This document shows positions 63,189-64,000 of a stretch of 64,000 nucleotides of DNA, piece by piece. The DNA lies in NCBI RefSeq assembly GCF_040364665.1, contig NZ_BAABWX010000005.1:124001-188000 (forward strand), read 5' to 3'. The notes below the pieces were generated by a model. The model was not told where the DNA came from. It worked only from the letters and a program-made list of their open reading frames with translations, and made no database searches. The translations under genes were made by a program, and so were the position numbers. Origin of the DNA: Cognatishimia sp. WU-CL00825 (GTDB lineage Bacteria; Pseudomonadota; Alphaproteobacteria; Rhodobacterales; Rhodobacteraceae). The stretch's first letter is position 1. Every line of letters begins with the position of its first letter.

Positions 63189-64000
63189 ATGAAACAGACC
63201 TGGCGCTGGTTCGGCCCATCCGACGCGATAACGATCGCCGAGATCATGCAGACTGGCGCTTCGGGCATCGTATCCGCGTTGCATCAAGTTCCAACCGGGC
63301 ATGCTTGGCCTGTGACCGATATAAAGACCCGTCAGAAGCAGATTGAACAACCTAACGGCAGGCCATCAGGTCTGACTTGGGATGTCGTTGAAAGCGTCCC
63401 AGTATCGGAGGTGATAAAATCGCAAACCGGCCCGGTGAAACAGCATCTGCGAGCCTATAAACAAAGTCTGCGCAATCTGGCTGAATGCGGCATTCACACC
63501 GTCTGCTACAACTTTATGCCGGTATTAGACTGGACGCGCACCGATCTCTGTTCGGCATTGCCAAATGGCGGGCATTCGATGCGGTTTGACCTTGTAGATT
63601 TCGTTGCGTTTGATTGCTTTATTCTCTGCAGGCAAGGCGCGCGACACGACTATTTGGCAGAGACGGTCGAGGCTGCTTGGGCTCGGTTCGAAGACCTTGC
63701 CGATGCAGGACGACAAGCGTTGTCAAACAACATTGTCGCCGGCTTACCAGGAGCAAACGACAAGTGGTCGCTTGAGGATGTTCAGCGATGCCTTGATGCC
63801 TATGCGCATATGACACCTGAAACGCTCCGCTCTCACCTGATTGATTTCCTGTCCGAAGTTGTGCCAACCGCTGAAGCTCTTGGTATCAGGCTGTGTTGTC
63901 ATCCTGATGATCCCCCCTTTCCGCTGCTGGGCTTGCCACGCGTGATGTCGACACAAGACGACTATGCCAAGGTTTTGGACGCAGTGAAAAGCTCTGCGAA
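63189..64000 (+). CDS. uxuA: Mannonate dehydratase, 5' part (runs off the window)
   Basis: The frame from ATG 63189 stays open to the window end, giving 270 residues of a protein usually close to 400. KQTWRWFGPSDAITIAEI, VVESVPVSE, GIHTVCYNFMPVLDWTRTDL, NNIVAGLPGAND and CHPDDPPFPLLGLPR are hallmarks of UxuA. It dehydrates D-mannonate to 2-keto-3-deoxygluconate in hexuronate breakdown. The 222-base gap to the SDR gene is unusually long for this operon and contains no gene I recognise. Confidence 0.95.
   Translation, partial: MKQTWRWFGPSDAITIAEIMQTGASGIVSALHQVPTGHAWPVTDIKTRQKQIEQPNGRPSGLTWDVVESVPVSEVIKSQTGPVKQHLRAYKQSLRNLAECGIHTVCYNFMPVLDWTRTDLCSALPNGGHSMRFDLVDFVAFDCFILCRQGARHDYLAETVEAAWARFEDLADAGRQALSNNIVAGLPGANDKWSLEDVQRCLDAYAHMTPETLRSHLIDFLSEVVPTAEALGIRLCCHPDDPPFPLLGLPRVMSTQDDYAKVLDAVKSSA

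Noticed and set aside
62445-63350. A 301-codon minus-strand frame over the SDR gene and the uxuA gap
   Set aside because: Most of it is antisense to the intact SDR; no domain or start signal.
1-64000. CRISPR array, prophage, integron or defence island
   Set aside because: No direct repeat-spacer pattern, integrase, phage structural genes or nuclease/toxin pairs were seen.

Overview
The window looks like chromosomal DNA of a marine alphaproteobacterium of the Rhodobacterales (Roseobacter group). This is inferred from gene content and order: dnaK-dnaJ-radC, rnd-lptC-lptA-lptB-hpf-ptsN, a dctBD/dctPQM set, three TRAP transporters, tamA-tamB and PhoX. No database search was possible. Coding density is high and most genes in an operon overlap by 1 to 4 bases (ATGA, TGATG, TAATG). 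I found no tRNA, rRNA, CRISPR array, prophage or complete insertion sequence.

Layout. 1-2707: a terminator, an unrecognised secreted protein, and a phosphate-binding-like protein fused to an OmpA domain. 2714-8139: radC, dnaJ and dnaK (with a probable heat-shock sigma promoter), divergent alkB, and an SH3-domain lipoprotein-like/secreted protein. 8136-18134: a surface polysaccharide region with an ABC-2 permease, cysQ, a membrane 4,6-dehydratase, an initiating sugar transferase, two tandem family-2-like glycosyltransferases, a Core-2/I-branching-type glycosyltransferase and a two-module sulfotransferase. CysQ removes PAP, the by-product of sulfotransferases, so the region may make a sulfated glycan. 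18145-23121: ptsN, hpf, lptB, lptA, lptC, rnd, a DUF4202 protein and an acyl-CoA thioesterase.

23346-37343: a galactoside utilisation locus. It has an ABC transporter (ATPase, binding protein, two permeases), an IclR regulator, alpha-galactosidase, beta-galactosidase and every step of oxidative (De Ley-Doudoroff) galactose breakdown: dehydrogenase, lactonase, dehydratase, KDGal kinase and KDPGal aldolase. 37424-39316: PhoX, with a three-repeat Pho box upstream. 39559-46008: a C4-dicarboxylate TRAP system (dctPQM) with its DctB/DctD two-component system. 46100-51093: tamA-tamB. 51103-58579: an FCD-type regulator, a TRAP transporter with fused permease, D-lactate dehydrogenase and a class III CoA transferase. 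59250-64000: a TRAP transporter, an SDR and the 5' part of uxuA, probably for hexuronate use.

The most unusual signals are a DctD regulator that has lost both the Walker A lysine and the GAFTGA loop, together with two strong palindromes 32 bp apart between it and dctP; the absence of rpoN from its usual place between lptB and hpf; a sugar dehydrogenase with Asn in place of the catalytic Lys; the double sulfotransferase in a glycan cluster beside cysQ; and a composite dyad followed by a strong terminator in a gene-free stretch near 23183-23329 that could mark a small RNA.
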